DNA from: Flammeovirgaceae bacterium UBA4465 | Lineage (GTDB): Bacteria > Bacteroidota > Bacteroidia > Cytophagales > Cyclobacteriaceae | Direction of reading: 5' to 3' | Length of the DNA stretch: 42,716 nucleotides | Assembly: GCA_905182655.1 (NCBI GenBank) | Contig: CAJJCN010000025.1 | Location: 1 to 42,716, forward strand | Shown: positions 32,746 to 41,977 of the stretch, one piece after another | Numbering within the stretch: position 1 is the stretch's first letter | How the letters are laid out: each line of letters begins with the position of its first letter | Program-made: the position numbers and the translations under genes | The notes under the pieces: generated by a model | Database searches by the model: none | The model's input: the letters and a program-made list of their open reading frames with translations, nothing else | Told to the model about the DNA's origin: nothing

Positions 32746-34248
32746 ATGAGAATATCATTTATTGCCCTTTTGATCACGTGTAATCTCTCGATATGGGCTC
32801 AAAATAAATCTATTAACGGAAGAGTAGTAGATGCGGAGACAGGTGTAGTCTTGCCGTTTGCTAGTATTTCTTTCAATGACTACTCCAACGGTAGTGTTTC
32901 TAATTCTGAAGGAGTATATGTTATAGACATCCCTACTGATAGGATGAGTGATTCTCTGTATTTTAGCTATATGGGTTATGAAACGTTACGCGTCAGTGTT
33001 AAATCTCTGATGACAGAGGGAAGCGTATCGATGCATTCTGCACAAATCAATTTAGCCGAAATACCTGTCTACTCTCAAACGTTGAGCGCGTTAGACATTA
33101 TTAAATTAGTTGAGAGAAATTTTACTGAAAACCACCCTCAAGTCAATCAAGCACAACGTCTGTTTTACCATAGCTATAATAATACCCCTTTCAGTGAAGC
33201 AAACAAAATGAGAGTAAAAAAAACAAGCTTTGTAGACATTGACCAGGAATTGGTAGATGAAGTTTTAGATGTAATCCCCGAAGACATTAAATCATACAGA
33301 GATGTGATTGTCGACTTTTATAGCCACGGAGTTGAAAGGAAAATTGTGCCCATCGAAGGGATTTCTTTACAAGAAAGCACAGCACTTTCCGTACAAAAGA
33401 AAATTGAGGAGAAATTATTGAGCCTGACGGAGGATATTGAACTCAGTTTTGAAGATGACGAATTGTATTATAAAATGGGTACGGGAATTTTTTCAACAAA
33501 ACTAGAACTCGATAACTCGGATTCTGAAGATACAGATACTGTAATGACGCATGCAGATGATTCGACCTATTATTTAATGAGCACCGAATATCTTAGAAAA
33601 GATTTAAAAAACTTCCTAGTCAATACTACTGACATTACTACTGATAATTTAGAGTTTATCAATAAACCTAAAAAATATAATTATCGAAAAGAATTGACCT
33701 TATTTAACGGTGAATGGGTTTATAAAATTAGCTTTGAACCCAAAGAACAAGGTATTTTTCAAGGAGTAATGTACATAGCAGCCATGAATTATGCTGTTTT
33801 ACAGTTTGATTATGAATTTGCAACAGGCAAAAGCACCGAAAACATAAATTTATTAGGAATAGGCCACAAGGTAAACTACAAAAAGGCCCAAATCATCTAC
33901 GAAAAAGTGGATACTGCTTATTTTGTAAAATATGTAAATGCCGAAAAGCGAGAATTTTTTTCTATAGATCGTAACTTCTTCATGGTAAAGAAGAAAAACC
34001 GATTCTTATTTGACAAGGCTTTGAATAAAATCAAGTTTGCCTTAGACATGCAATTTGAAACAAAAAATGGATGGGAGTTATTGGTGATCCACAGGCAAAA
34101 CTTGACAAAAGAAGCTTTTGAAGGCATTGAGGAGCCTAAAAAAATGGCCATTAAAAAAGAGCTCGTCTACAGTCCAGACATGTGGGAGCATGGATCAGTA
34201 ATTGTCCCCAATACAGAACTCAAAAACTTCAGACGAGGGATTGAATAA
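32746..34248 (+). CDS. Exported CarboxypepD_reg-like envelope protein
   Basis: A 500-residue protein with a signal peptide (about 1-19, ending IWAQ) and an N-terminal carboxypeptidase-regulatory-like domain (about 22-105; NGRVVDAETGVVLPFASISF, SNSEGVYVIDIP, YFSYMGYETLRVSV), the plug-proximal domain seen in many Bacteroidota TonB-dependent receptors. Downstream, no TonB box, plug or typical beta barrel is recognisable; the remainder (about 105-500) is a charged mixed fold with paired acidic stretches (about 215-250). It may be a solitary outer-envelope protein of the DUF5686-like type, but shorter. Its TAA at 34248 overlaps an ATG (see the leader ORF finding) just before the TylF-like gene, and the two may share a transcript. 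Confidence 0.8.
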   Translation: MRISFIALLITCNLSIWAQNKSINGRVVDAETGVVLPFASISFNDYSNGSVSNSEGVYVIDIPTDRMSDSLYFSYMGYETLRVSVKSLMTEGSVSMHSAQINLAEIPVYSQTLSALDIIKLVERNFTENHPQVNQAQRLFYHSYNNTPFSEANKMRVKKTSFVDIDQELVDEVLDVIPEDIKSYRDVIVDFYSHGVERKIVPIEGISLQESTALSVQKKIEEKLLSLTEDIELSFEDDELYYKMGTGIFSTKLELDNSDSEDTDTVMTHADDSTYYLMSTEYLRKDLKNFLVNTTDITTDNLEFINKPKKYNYRKELTLFNGEWVYKISFEPKEQGIFQGVMYIAAMNYAVLQFDYEFATGKSTENINLLGIGHKVNYKKAQIIYEKVDTAYFVKYVNAEKREFFSIDRNFFMVKKKNRFLFDKALNKIKFALDMQFETKNGWELLVIHRQNLTKEAFEGIEEPKKMAIKKELVYSPDMWEHGSVIVPNTELKNFRRGIE

Positions 34249-34287
34249 TGTCTAATTTTGATTTTTCAGATCATTAACCTTTTCATT

Positions 34288-35031
34288 ATGTTCGTAACTT
34301 GGTTTGGAGTCTTAAACTTCGCATTGTGTGTTTTTTTAATACTGATTGGATATAAATATTTCGAGACGTTTTGGTCTTATAAAATCAACAAACCCTATGC
34401 TTGGGAACAAGCGGTAGCCCTGAAAACCGTACCTCCTGATCTAATTAAGATGGAACGTACTTTTCGAGATCGGGTACGCTTTTATCATCTATGGTTTCAG
34501 ATTGAATATCTAAAAAAAACGGAGGTTAAAGGCGCTTTTGCTGAATTAGGGGTTCACAAAGGAGTTACAGCTAAGGCGATTCATTTTATGGATGTTGATC
34601 GGCCACTCTATCTATTTGATACCTTCAATGGCTTTGATGCTAGAGATTTGGCCATCGAATCCCAACAGGAGGATAAATTTGATCCTTCAAATTTTTCAGA
34701 TACTGATATAGAGCAAGTTCGAGATTATATCGGAGGCAATGACAACCTCATTTTTAAGAAAGGGTATTTCCCAAAAACTACATTAGGTTTAGAGCAGGAG
34801 CAATTTGCATTGGTACATCTGGATGCAGATTTATATGTACCGACTCTTGAAGCCTTGAAGTTTTTTTATCCTAAAATGAACCCTGGCGGAGTCATCATGG
34901 TTCACGACTACAATCACACTTGGGATGGGATTCCTAGGGCAGTCAATACATTTGTTGAAAACATTCCTGAATCGATAATTGAGCTTCCTGATTGGCAAGG
35001 AAGTGTCATGATTGTTAGAAATAAGGTCTAG
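34288..35031 (+). CDS. TylF-type (macrocin) O-methyltransferase with membrane anchor
   Basis: A 247-residue SAM-dependent methyltransferase of the TylF/MycF family. An N-terminal helix (about 3-22) is followed by the SAM region AFAELGVHKGVTAKAIHFMD (about 83-102), LYLFDTFNGFDAR, and the metal-binding segment LVHLDADLYVPTLEAL (about 170-185) with MVHDYNHTW near 203. These are the acidic motifs that hold Mg2+ in TylF. I chose the ATG at 34288; the frame is open to a TTG at 34258. Sugar or lipid O-methylation is likely; the substrate is unknown. The stop codon is inside the sulfatase remnant that follows directly. Confidence 0.82.
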   Translation: MFVTWFGVLNFALCVFLILIGYKYFETFWSYKINKPYAWEQAVALKTVPPDLIKMERTFRDRVRFYHLWFQIEYLKKTEVKGAFAELGVHKGVTAKAIHFMDVDRPLYLFDTFNGFDARDLAIESQQEDKFDPSNFSDTDIEQVRDYIGGNDNLIFKKGYFPKTTLGLEQEQFALVHLDADLYVPTLEALKFFYPKMNPGGVIMVHDYNHTWDGIPRAVNTFVENIPESIIELPDWQGSVMIVRNKV

Positions 35032-35035
35032 CGCA

Positions 35036-35574
35036 TTACCGAATCAACTGATTGCAGGAATAGAAGATGAGGTTAAAGCCAATACCTTATTTATATTCGT
35101 TGGGGATAATGGTACGGACAATGAACTTTTGTGGGCTATTCAGAAGACCATGGAAAGGGACCCATCTATGAGGATGGTATATGCGTTGCTTTGATCATTG
35201 CCGGTCCCGGGGTAGGTCGAGCTAGAGCCATTGATAATATCATGATTCAAAGCCTAGATTTACCTGCACTTATATTGAATTACATGGGTGGGGCAGGTAG
35301 CTTTGGAGATGGTAAAAGCTCCTTGCCATTGTTAAATACCGCTGGTTCCCATCGTGAATATCTATACACCGAAAGTGTCAATACTAATAATTCAGTATAT
35401 GCTGTTAAAGATGCTTCTTACAAATTGTGGATCAAAAATGAACGTGGAGCGCTCTATTACCACGTTAAAAACTTGAGTGAAGATGAAAACTTGCTCAACG
35501 CTGATCTTACTGATGAAGCGCAAACAAGTTATGACGCTTTAAAAAATTATATTTCAGTGCTTAACGATGAATAG
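35036..35574 (+). pseudogene. Sulfatase remnant, N-terminally truncated and frameshifted
   Basis: Two consecutive frames make up the C-terminal half of a type-I sulfatase. The first (35036 to about 35130) has ANTLFIFVGDNGTDNE, equivalent to the family's NTLIIFTSDNG strand with metal ligands Asp and Asn. The second (from about 35131) continues with HGKGPIYEDGICVALIIAGPGV, the expected GKG..YEGG.RVPLI segment, and ends LYYHVKNLSEDENLLNADL, the usual nutrient-label C-terminus. The formylglycine Cys/Ser region and the whole N-terminus are absent, so the gene cannot make a working enzyme. It begins directly at the end of the TylF-like gene, so a deletion probably joined the two. Confidence 0.82.
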
Positions 35575-35586
35575 CTAAATGTCTAA

Positions 35587-38500
35587 TTAATTTTGATCTA
35601 ATCCAGGAATGCTGGTGGGTGCAACGGTTTGCCAATTGTAACTTTCTATTTTGTTGTTATTTGGCCAAATTTCATCAAGATTTTCTGCCAAATAAAGTTT
35701 ACCATTGATCATGACATGACTGACAGAGTTTGTATTTCGGATGTTTTCTAATGGGTTTCTGCTTAAAATGGCAATATCAGCGAGCTTACCTACTTCCAAA
35801 GAACCGAGATCTCCATCTAATCCTAACGCCTCGGCACCCAAAAGGGTAGCTACCCTCAAGGCATCGTGGTTACTCATGCCGCCACTGGCCACCGACCACA
35901 ACTCCCAATGATAGCCTAATCCTTGCAACTGGCCATGACTGCCAATGCCTGCAAGCCCACCTGCCAATACCAAGTCATTCATAAATTCAGCATGTCGTTG
36001 AAAGATATGTTCTTCATCCATAAACCAGGCCCGTCTTCTTCTAGACTTAGCGGCTAACTCTTCGTAAGGCGTAAAGAATTGAAGTTTGGCATCTTCCCAA
36101 ACCTTTTCTGTGGAGTAATAATAATTTTCAGCCCAGGGACCTCCATAGGAAACTAAAAGGGTAGGAGTGACCGCCATTTTAGCGTCTGCAATGGTTTTGA
36201 CTACGTCGGAATAAATAGGGTATATGGGTAAAGAATGTTCATGTCCAGGGTAACCGTCCATTAACTGGGTCATGTTGAGTTTAAAGTCCAAACTCCCTTC
36301 CGTAGTGGGCATTAATTGTAATTCTTTTGCTGCCATGATAATCCATTGGCGTTGTTGGCGATTCCCTGTAACATACATTTTAATGGTCTTGGTATGGTAA
36401 TAATCGCTGTATTGGGTCAATACCTTTTTGGCATGTTCAAAGCTCTTTATTTGATAAGCCCAAAAACCGACACCAGGTCCTGTGCTATAAATACGGGGTC
36501 CTAAGAGCATGCCTGCATCGACCATGTCACCGTAAGTCAAGACATCAGTCGTGCCTGTTTGAGGATCTCTTGTGGTCGTAATACCGTATCCTAAATTGGC
36601 CATGTATTGCCACACTTGGCCTTTGTGTAAGCCCCAGTGCGGTCTCAAATGGGCATGGGTATCTATGAAGCCAGGTAATAAAGTTTTTCCGCTCACATCG
36701 ATTATATGGGTTTGTTTAGGGACATTCAAACTGCCAAGGACACCTACACCCATGATTCTGTTATTTTCAATGAGGACCTCTCCATTTTCAATAACTTCAT
36801 CGCCATTCATCGTGATAATTCTAGCATTTTGTAACAAAATGAGTCCCGAAAGCAGGTCTTTTTCATAAAATAAATCAACCTTCATTTCTATGGGTTCATA
36901 AGTTTTTGTCATCTCAGCCTTGATTTTATTAATTTCAGCCAAGGTGTTATCAAGTGCTGTAGTGTCTTTTACGGAGCTGGCTAAGCTGTCTTTGAAGGCT
37001 TTAGCTTCGGTCAAATTCGAAATAAAATGACTGGATCCAAGGGACCAGTGCACCATCTGACTGTTTGATGACCAAGCAGGAAATTCACCTCCTATATCCG
37101 TTAATTTCATCGAGGGAAATGCCGATTTATTTGCATTTTGCAATGAGATCACTGGTGTTTTTCCAAAACGAGGGAGGGTCACCACATAGATGTCATTATT
37201 GATTTGGGCCAAGGCACTTTGTCCATTGGGGGCAATCAATATTTTTGAGGGTTTAGATGCAGTGCTCTTAGCCGCGTCACCGTCATCAGCATGGATGAGC
37301 TCAGGAAGATCAAACTCGATCGATTTCTCCAAAATATCTTGAGAACCAAAAGGGACAATGCCAGTGAGTTTAAGATGTTCTTTGGAATCAGTGCCATCCC
37401 ACCGAATGGAAATGAGGCCTTTACTGGATTCATTCAAATAAATTCGATCATCAATCTTTGTGAAATGTGGCGTATTGCGCCCTTTTGCTTTATCTATCAA
37501 TTGAATCGTTCCTCCCTGCGATGGAATCCAGACCAGGTTTTCTTGAGACCTGCTAGTATAGGGGCCTGGGCTGTCTTGGAAAGATTGCATACTCCCACTC
37601 AAAAAAGCTATTCTATCTGTTTGGTAAGACCAAGCGGGTTGGGTATATAAGCCAGCGACCTCTGTTAATTGGGTCAGCCTTTTTTTACCTTCTAGATTTA
37701 TTTTATAAAGATGACCTCCCTGCCCTTCCCATGTGCTAAAAACAAGAGCATCCCCCTTGGGTGACCAAACAGGCATGGCTTCTGTGAAGTCGTGATGGGT
37801 CATCCGTTGAGATTGACCATTAGAGAGATTCATGACGTACAAACGATCAAGTGCCGTAAAAGCAATTTTACTTCCATCCGGAGAAGGGACCGCATCCCTT
37901 ATTTGAGAAATCTCGCCTTTAGATACATCGACAATCGGATATTTAAACGCCAAGGACGGACCTAAATCTAAATTAACTTGAACACTAAAAGGAATCAATT
38001 CAGCCTTATTTTCTTCGATGGAAAGGCCATAAATCTTACCCCCATAAGAGGCTACCAATGTCTTACTGTCTGGAGTAAATGACATGCCTGGTAACACCCC
38101 TAAAGCAGCTATTGATTCTTGCTCATCATGCTGTATGGGATAAGCTAACCATTTTTCTTCTCCTGTTTCTAAATCGCGAATGATCAATCCAGTCTCTGTT
38201 TCATAACGAGTCCCGTACACCAACCATTTACCATCTGGAGACAAGGTCGGCGTAAAAGCAGAACCATATCTGGAGGTTACGACAGCCAGATCTCCATCTT
38301 CCATATCGTAAGTACCTATTTGATATTGAGGAAGTTGTGCATTGTAGTTCCAAGCAGATTTTCGCCTTGAAAAGTAGAGTAACTTCCCCTCAGCCCCAAA
38401 AGCAGGGTCAATGGTTTTTAAATCTTTTGGTTCGGTGAAAAGGGAACTACCCGTACCTCCTTCTTTGTGATAGATTTTAAATTTAGCATTTCTTCTGCCT

Positions 38501-38967
38501 TTAGCAGCCACAATATAATTTCCGTCACGCGTCCAAGTCGCAGAAAAAAAGTTATGTTTTTTATCATGACTGATCTGCTTTTCTTTTTTTGAGTCTAAGT
38601 CCATCGTCCAAACATTATCTGATCCACTTTTATCTGAAATATAAAGGATTGAATTACCATCAGGGCTAAATCTAGGATGTACATCGTAGGCCATTCCAGA
38701 GGTGAGGGGCGTGGCATATCCCCCCTTCAATGGCATCATATAAAGATCTCCTAATAGGTCAAAAATTATTTTCTCACCATCTGGACTCACATCCAAAGAA
38801 ATCCAAGTACCTTCATTAGTAGTGAAATTGATGTTCCGTTTTGGTTCTAGTGGTAGTTCTTTGGTAGCTTGTGAGGCTGAGTCTTCATTATTTATTTGAG
38901 CAACGGATGGGACGTATATCAAGATGGCTAGACCACACAAGAAGTAAGCGATAACAGACTTATTCAT
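35587..38967 (-). CDS. Exported PD40 beta-propeller--amidohydrolase fusion
   Basis: A 1126-residue exported protein (signal peptide about 1-23, ending SVAQ). Residues about 45-690 form TolB/tricorn-like propeller blades: repeated PDGEKI, SPDGNSILYIS, SPDGKWLVYG, SPDGSKIAFTA and SPKGDALVFS segments. An amidohydrolase domain follows (about 720-1105): GFIDTHAHLRPHW metal HxH, KMYV with the bridging Lys, GHEHSLP, and the C-terminal GLDGDLGSLEVGKLADIAIL. The second-metal positions read TTEGS and GSHGQ, where classic amidohydrolases have His and Asp, although these appear usual in this fusion subfamily. A periplasmic peptide or N-acyl hydrolase is plausible. Monocistronic: 161 bp separate it from the next minus-strand gene. 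Confidence 0.88.
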   Translation of the reverse strand: MNKSVIAYFLCGLAILIYVPSVAQINNEDSASQATKELPLEPKRNINFTTNEGTWISLDVSPDGEKIIFDLLGDLYMMPLKGGYATPLTSGMAYDVHPRFSPDGNSILYISDKSGSDNVWTMDLDSKKEKQISHDKKHNFFSATWTRDGNYIVAAKGRRNAKFKIYHKEGGTGSSLFTEPKDLKTIDPAFGAEGKLLYFSRRKSAWNYNAQLPQYQIGTYDMEDGDLAVVTSRYGSAFTPTLSPDGKWLVYGTRYETETGLIIRDLETGEEKWLAYPIQHDEQESIAALGVLPGMSFTPDSKTLVASYGGKIYGLSIEENKAELIPFSVQVNLDLGPSLAFKYPIVDVSKGEISQIRDAVPSPDGSKIAFTALDRLYVMNLSNGQSQRMTHHDFTEAMPVWSPKGDALVFSTWEGQGGHLYKINLEGKKRLTQLTEVAGLYTQPAWSYQTDRIAFLSGSMQSFQDSPGPYTSRSQENLVWIPSQGGTIQLIDKAKGRNTPHFTKIDDRIYLNESSKGLISIRWDGTDSKEHLKLTGIVPFGSQDILEKSIEFDLPELIHADDGDAAKSTASKPSKILIAPNGQSALAQINNDIYVVTLPRFGKTPVISLQNANKSAFPSMKLTDIGGEFPAWSSNSQMVHWSLGSSHFISNLTEAKAFKDSLASSVKDTTALDNTLAEINKIKAEMTKTYEPIEMKVDLFYEKDLLSGLILLQNARIITMNGDEVIENGEVLIENNRIMGVGVLGSLNVPKQTHIIDVSGKTLLPGFIDTHAHLRPHWGLHKGQVWQYMANLGYGITTTRDPQTGTTDVLTYGDMVDAGMLLGPRIYSTGPGVGFWAYQIKSFEHAKKVLTQYSDYYHTKTIKMYVTGNRQQRQWIIMAAKELQLMPTTEGSLDFKLNMTQLMDGYPGHEHSLPIYPIYSDVVKTIADAKMAVTPTLLVSYGGPWAENYYYSTEKVWEDAKLQFFTPYEELAAKSRRRRAWFMDEEHIFQRHAEFMNDLVLAGGLAGIGSHGQLQGLGYHWELWSVASGGMSNHDALRVATLLGAEALGLDGDLGSLEVGKLADIAILSRNPLENIRNTNSVSHVMINGKLYLAENLDEIWPNNNKIESYNWQTVAPTSIPGLDQN

Positions 38968-39128
38968 TTAAATTTAGTTTAGTATTTAAACATCAAGATA
39001 AATCAATCAAAAAAATAATAACCTATCTGTTTTCTAAACGGTAAAAATTTAACCTTAATGGTGTACTCAGCAGGGATGGGTTTCAGGCAGGCATCTGAAC
39101 GAATATACTTTTATGGATGGATGAAGGC

Positions 39129-39641
39129 TTACAGAGGTGCGAAATCAGAGAGGTAATAACCGATTTCTTCATCTGCGATCATCACATCCATATCAAAACT
39201 TGCTATAGTAGGGAAGCCATACGTTTTATCATACTCTATCACTGCGCTGGCAGGATTTTGACTCATACGATTATTGATTTCTTCAAACAAGTCATCTATC
39301 GATAGGGAATAATATTCATAACCCCAAAAGGATTCACCATAGGCAGCTTCCATTTCCTCTATATATCTTTGATCTTCATCAGAAGTATAAGTGACTTCAA
39401 TACTGATTACTTCATTATTCCCAACGACAATATGATAAGGGAGGTAATTCATACAATTACAGCTGACAGTTAAATCCATTTCGTAAGAACTGACCGCTTG
39501 ACAAGCCCAAAGCGTTTCTGCCTCTATGAGGGTAGATGGGTTTGAAGCACATGTTTGATTAACAGCATCTTCTACTTCAGAACAAGCAGCGAATAGAAAA
39601 GTTAAACAAAGCAAAAGAAACAGAGATTTAAAAAAAGGCAT
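39129..39641 (-). CDS. DUF6174-like lipoprotein
   Basis: A 170-residue predicted lipoprotein: the ATG at 39641 begins a signal peptide with lipobox LFAAC, Cys at 20. The longer frame to 39716 would bury the signal and is rejected. The mature part has VSSYEMDLTVSCNCMNYL (C-C pair), the strand VVGNNEVISIEVTY, and a C-terminal YGFPTIASFDMDVMIADEE segment, all of which fit DUF6174, an envelope family of unknown function. The acidic middle (EEMEAAYGES) is lineage-variable. It is followed on the same strand by the amidohydrolase gene (161 bp) and preceded by a small membrane protein 81 bp upstream, so the two may form a unit. Confidence 0.82.
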   Translation of the reverse strand: MPFFKSLFLLLCLTFLFAACSEVEDAVNQTCASNPSTLIEAETLWACQAVSSYEMDLTVSCNCMNYLPYHIVVGNNEVISIEVTYTSDEDQRYIEEMEAAYGESFWGYEYYSLSIDDLFEEINNRMSQNPASAVIEYDKTYGFPTIASFDMDVMIADEEIGYYLSDFAPL

Positions 39642-39722
39642 GAGGAATATCTTATTTGAACCGATGTTTTTTAAAGTAGAAAGAATCAATCTAGTGGTAA
39701 AAATAGACCTTATCAAGGATCA

Positions 39723-40142
39723 TTAAAAAATAATCGCCGTTTTCTTGTAATAAAAGGAAGTGCACAGAAGGGATATAGAAATCATTAAAATGATAACAGG
39801 CATCCATATGAGGTCCAAAGAAAGATTTAGATCAGATTGAATAAAGAAGTTATAATAATGCTGCAACAGAACACCCAACAACGAACATCCCAAAAAGTTA
39901 ATTGACCAAGAGCTTCTCAAGAGCAGCGCAATGCACCCGGCGCTACCTCCAAAAACTGCCATCGCATAAGATCCTGTCACCCAAGCGGGGAGGTGCAAAT
40001 AATAATTTTGTAGCTCAGGAGCTAACCTCATCTTATCCAAATCGGATAGATAGACTTGAACCAAATACTGATAAACTCCTATAAAATTCCAGATGAGCGC
40101 TAAACTGTTGATGATCCAATACTTTTTGGATGTCTTATTCAT
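39723..40142 (-). CDS. Small four-helix membrane protein
   Basis: A 139-residue protein from the ATG at 40142 (an upstream ATG at 40160 adds only MIENLT and is less likely). Four hydrophobic segments are visible: about 8-27 (YWIINSLALIWNFIGVYQYL), 55-78, 80-100 and 108-132. The run WIINSLALIWNFIGVYQYL, LPAWVTGSYAMAVFGG and the central GCIALLLRSSW resemble a small Bacteroidota family sometimes labelled a sugar transporter without evidence. Function unknown. It may be cotranscribed with the lipoprotein downstream. Confidence 0.75.
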   Translation of the reverse strand: MNKTSKKYWIINSLALIWNFIGVYQYLVQVYLSDLDKMRLAPELQNYYLHLPAWVTGSYAMAVFGGSAGCIALLLRSSWSINFLGCSLLGVLLQHYYNFFIQSDLNLSLDLIWMPVIILMISISLLCTSFYYKKTAIIF

Positions 40143-40267
40143 GGTTAAATTTTCAATCAAACTTTAGGTAATAACAGATACTTTTTATTGATGCATTATT
40201 TTTAATAAGGGATCACAGAGGTTCTTCAATACGTTATACTTCAGTTAATAATTTTAATGCTAATTAC

Positions 40268-40291
40268 TGATAAATTTATCAAATAATTATT
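40268..40291. repeat. Two tandem palindromes upstream of a small membrane gene
   Basis: TGATAAATTTATCA (40268-40281, 14 bp) is followed at once by AATAATTATT (40282-40291, 10 bp). They end 77 bp before the ATG at 40369 and could be an operator, but perfect AT palindromes arise by chance in DNA this rich in A and T. Confidence 0.25.
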
Positions 40292-40368
40292 AAAAATGAC
40301 ATATTCAATGTAAATTATGAATATTTAAATAGAAATTAATATAAATTTAACAAAACAAATACACAGAT

Positions 40369-40734
40369 ATGAATTTAAAAAATATTTTCAAAATTGGAGC
40401 GGTAATCATGACGATCAATGGGCTCAGCCTAATCTTTTCTACCGCCATGTTTATGGAGATGGCGAATATGGAAATGTCACCTTCCTTGTTAACTATAGGT
40501 CAATTTATGGGGGTTACTTTTTTAGCGATGGCACTCATTGCATGGAAAACTGCTGATTTGGCCAATCATGCCTTGCCGGCTTTCGGTCAAGTATATGCCA
40601 TAGCACAAGCCATGTGGGTAGCCATCATTGGATATCATGTAGCCATAGGTGCCGCATCCGGTCCAACCGCCTATGCTAACCTAGGTGTTACCGCTGTCTT
40701 AGGTGTTCTTTTCTTTGTTTATAGTAAAAAATAA
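40369..40734 (+). CDS. Small four-helix membrane protein of unknown function
   Basis: A 121-residue, strongly hydrophobic protein with four helices (about 5-28, 41-59, 72-93, 99-118), a Met-rich first loop (MFMEMANMEMSPS, about 27-39) and very few charges except KTAD and the terminal YSKK. It is followed by an excellent intrinsic terminator 12 bp after the stop. The length and composition are like small DUF4345- or DoxX-related proteins, but I see no diagnostic motif and assign no family. Confidence 0.75.
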   Translation: MNLKNIFKIGAVIMTINGLSLIFSTAMFMEMANMEMSPSLLTIGQFMGVTFLAMALIAWKTADLANHALPAFGQVYAIAQAMWVAIIGYHVAIGAASGPTAYANLGVTAVLGVLFFVYSKK

Positions 40735-40746
40735 TCTAAGAAGTAC

Positions 40747-40780
40747 GGAGAAAGTGGTCAAAGACTGCTTTCTCCTTCTT
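40747..40780. terminator. Bidirectional intrinsic terminator
   Basis: GGAGAAAGTGGTC (40747-40759), AAA loop, GACTGCTTTCTCC (40763-40775): a 13-bp stem with two G-U pairs, then TTCTT. It is 12 bp after the stop of the small membrane gene and 55 bp beyond the stop of the convergent oxidase gene, so it can serve both; on the minus strand it is followed by GTACTTCTTAG and then T-rich DNA. Confidence 0.82.
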
Positions 40781-40830
40781 ATTGAAATAGGTAGACACCT
40801 GCTGCATTTATCCCCTTTTATTAATGGCAT

Positions 40831-41943
40831 TCAAAGATTGATTGTTTCTGCTAGTTTTTTACCTACCAGATTACCTATTGCCACACCCATTCCTCCCAAT
40901 CTCACACCACAATATAGTTGATCAGAAAACGCTTTTATCAAAGGTGTTTTTTTATCTCCTATGCCCATGATTCCACTCCAACGATAATCAATTTTAAAAG
41001 GTGTCTGTGGTAGAATTACAGATTTTAAAAGTCTTGACAACGTTTCTTGTATGGGTGTATTCAAACCAAATTCAGCTGTTGTCTCTCCTTCCAAGTCCAA
41101 TTGACGGCCACCGCCAAACAAAATTCTATCATTGATATTTCGAAAGTAATAATACCCTTGATCCATATGAAAGGTGCCCTTGATAGCTAAATTTTCGATC
41201 TTATGGGTAATCAAGACTTGAGCTCGGGCCGGTACTACCGGCACATTTAAAAGTTGATTGGCAAAACCATTGGTTGCTACGATGATCTTTTTCCCCTGAA
41301 TTTCAAAATCGTTTTGAAGATAGACTTTGCCATCGGTAGATGTTTTATTTACATTCATACCTGTCAGAATATGAGCACCTAAACCTACGACCTTTTTGAT
41401 TAAGGCATCCATCATTTTTCCCGTATCTATTTGTCCTTCAAAGGGATTAAAAAAGCAGTGATGATGTACCTTTTCAAAGTTAAAAGGAGTGGGCTGCTCT
41501 AAAAAAGCGGGGGCATTAAAAATAGGAAGTAAAAGTTTATTGATATGTTCTAAATGCTCACGACAGTTGTAAAACAAAGGGATATCCTTTTCTAAAAAAA
41601 GTTCATAACTCCCATGGCATTCGTAACCCATCTGCTCATCCCCAATTAAGGCCCTCATTGAATTCAATCCTTCCCAACGCAACCGAATCAAATCAATCAC
41701 TTCCTCTGGACTGTGGCTATCTAGATCATGGATCAGCTCTGAAAGACTTCCAAAACAAGCAAATCCCGCATTTTTAGTACTTCCTCCTTGTGGCAAGATA
41801 CCTTTTTCGAGGATCAAAACTTTTCGATGAGGGTTAGACTCTAGTATATGAATGGCCGTACTTAAACCGACAATACCACTACCAATAATGATGACATCCA
41901 GATCGTCAAACCATTCGTTTTTTTCCCAATAACTTAAATTCAT
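40831..41943 (-). CDS. DAO-type FAD oxidoreductase (glycine/D-amino acid oxidase family)
   Basis: A 370-residue flavoprotein with an N-terminal dinucleotide fold, VIIIGSGIVGLSTAIHILE (about 17-35), the second flavin contact ILEKGILPQGGSTKNAGFACFG (about 46-67), a substrate-domain insertion, and the C-terminal GVRLGGMGVAIGNLVGKKLAE (about 344-364), where the flavin ribityl loop lies. This order marks PF01266 (glycine oxidase, ThiO, D-amino acid or sarcosine oxidase). The substrate cannot be told. No signal peptide. Transcription probably starts at the exact -7 element at 41970-41977. Confidence 0.88.
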   Translation of the reverse strand: MNLSYWEKNEWFDDLDVIIIGSGIVGLSTAIHILESNPHRKVLILEKGILPQGGSTKNAGFACFGSLSELIHDLDSHSPEEVIDLIRLRWEGLNSMRALIGDEQMGYECHGSYELFLEKDIPLFYNCREHLEHINKLLLPIFNAPAFLEQPTPFNFEKVHHHCFFNPFEGQIDTGKMMDALIKKVVGLGAHILTGMNVNKTSTDGKVYLQNDFEIQGKKIIVATNGFANQLLNVPVVPARAQVLITHKIENLAIKGTFHMDQGYYYFRNINDRILFGGGRQLDLEGETTAEFGLNTPIQETLSRLLKSVILPQTPFKIDYRWSGIMGIGDKKTPLIKAFSDQLYCGVRLGGMGVAIGNLVGKKLAETINL

Positions 41944-41969
41944 AATTTTTTCATGGTCTGCTCAATACT

Positions 41970-41977
41970 CAAATTTA
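41970..41977 (-). promoter_or_regulatory. -7 element of the DAO-type gene
   Basis: On the minus strand the octamer reads TAAATTTG, an exact TAnnTTTG match, 26 nt from the start codon. No TTG stands at the usual distance, so only the -7 half is claimed. Confidence 0.4.

Noticed and set aside
40268-40291. Tandem AT palindromes as a definite operator
   Set aside because: They consist mainly of A and T in a very AT-rich stretch, so several such matches are expected in a window of this size. Listed as a low-confidence repeat only.
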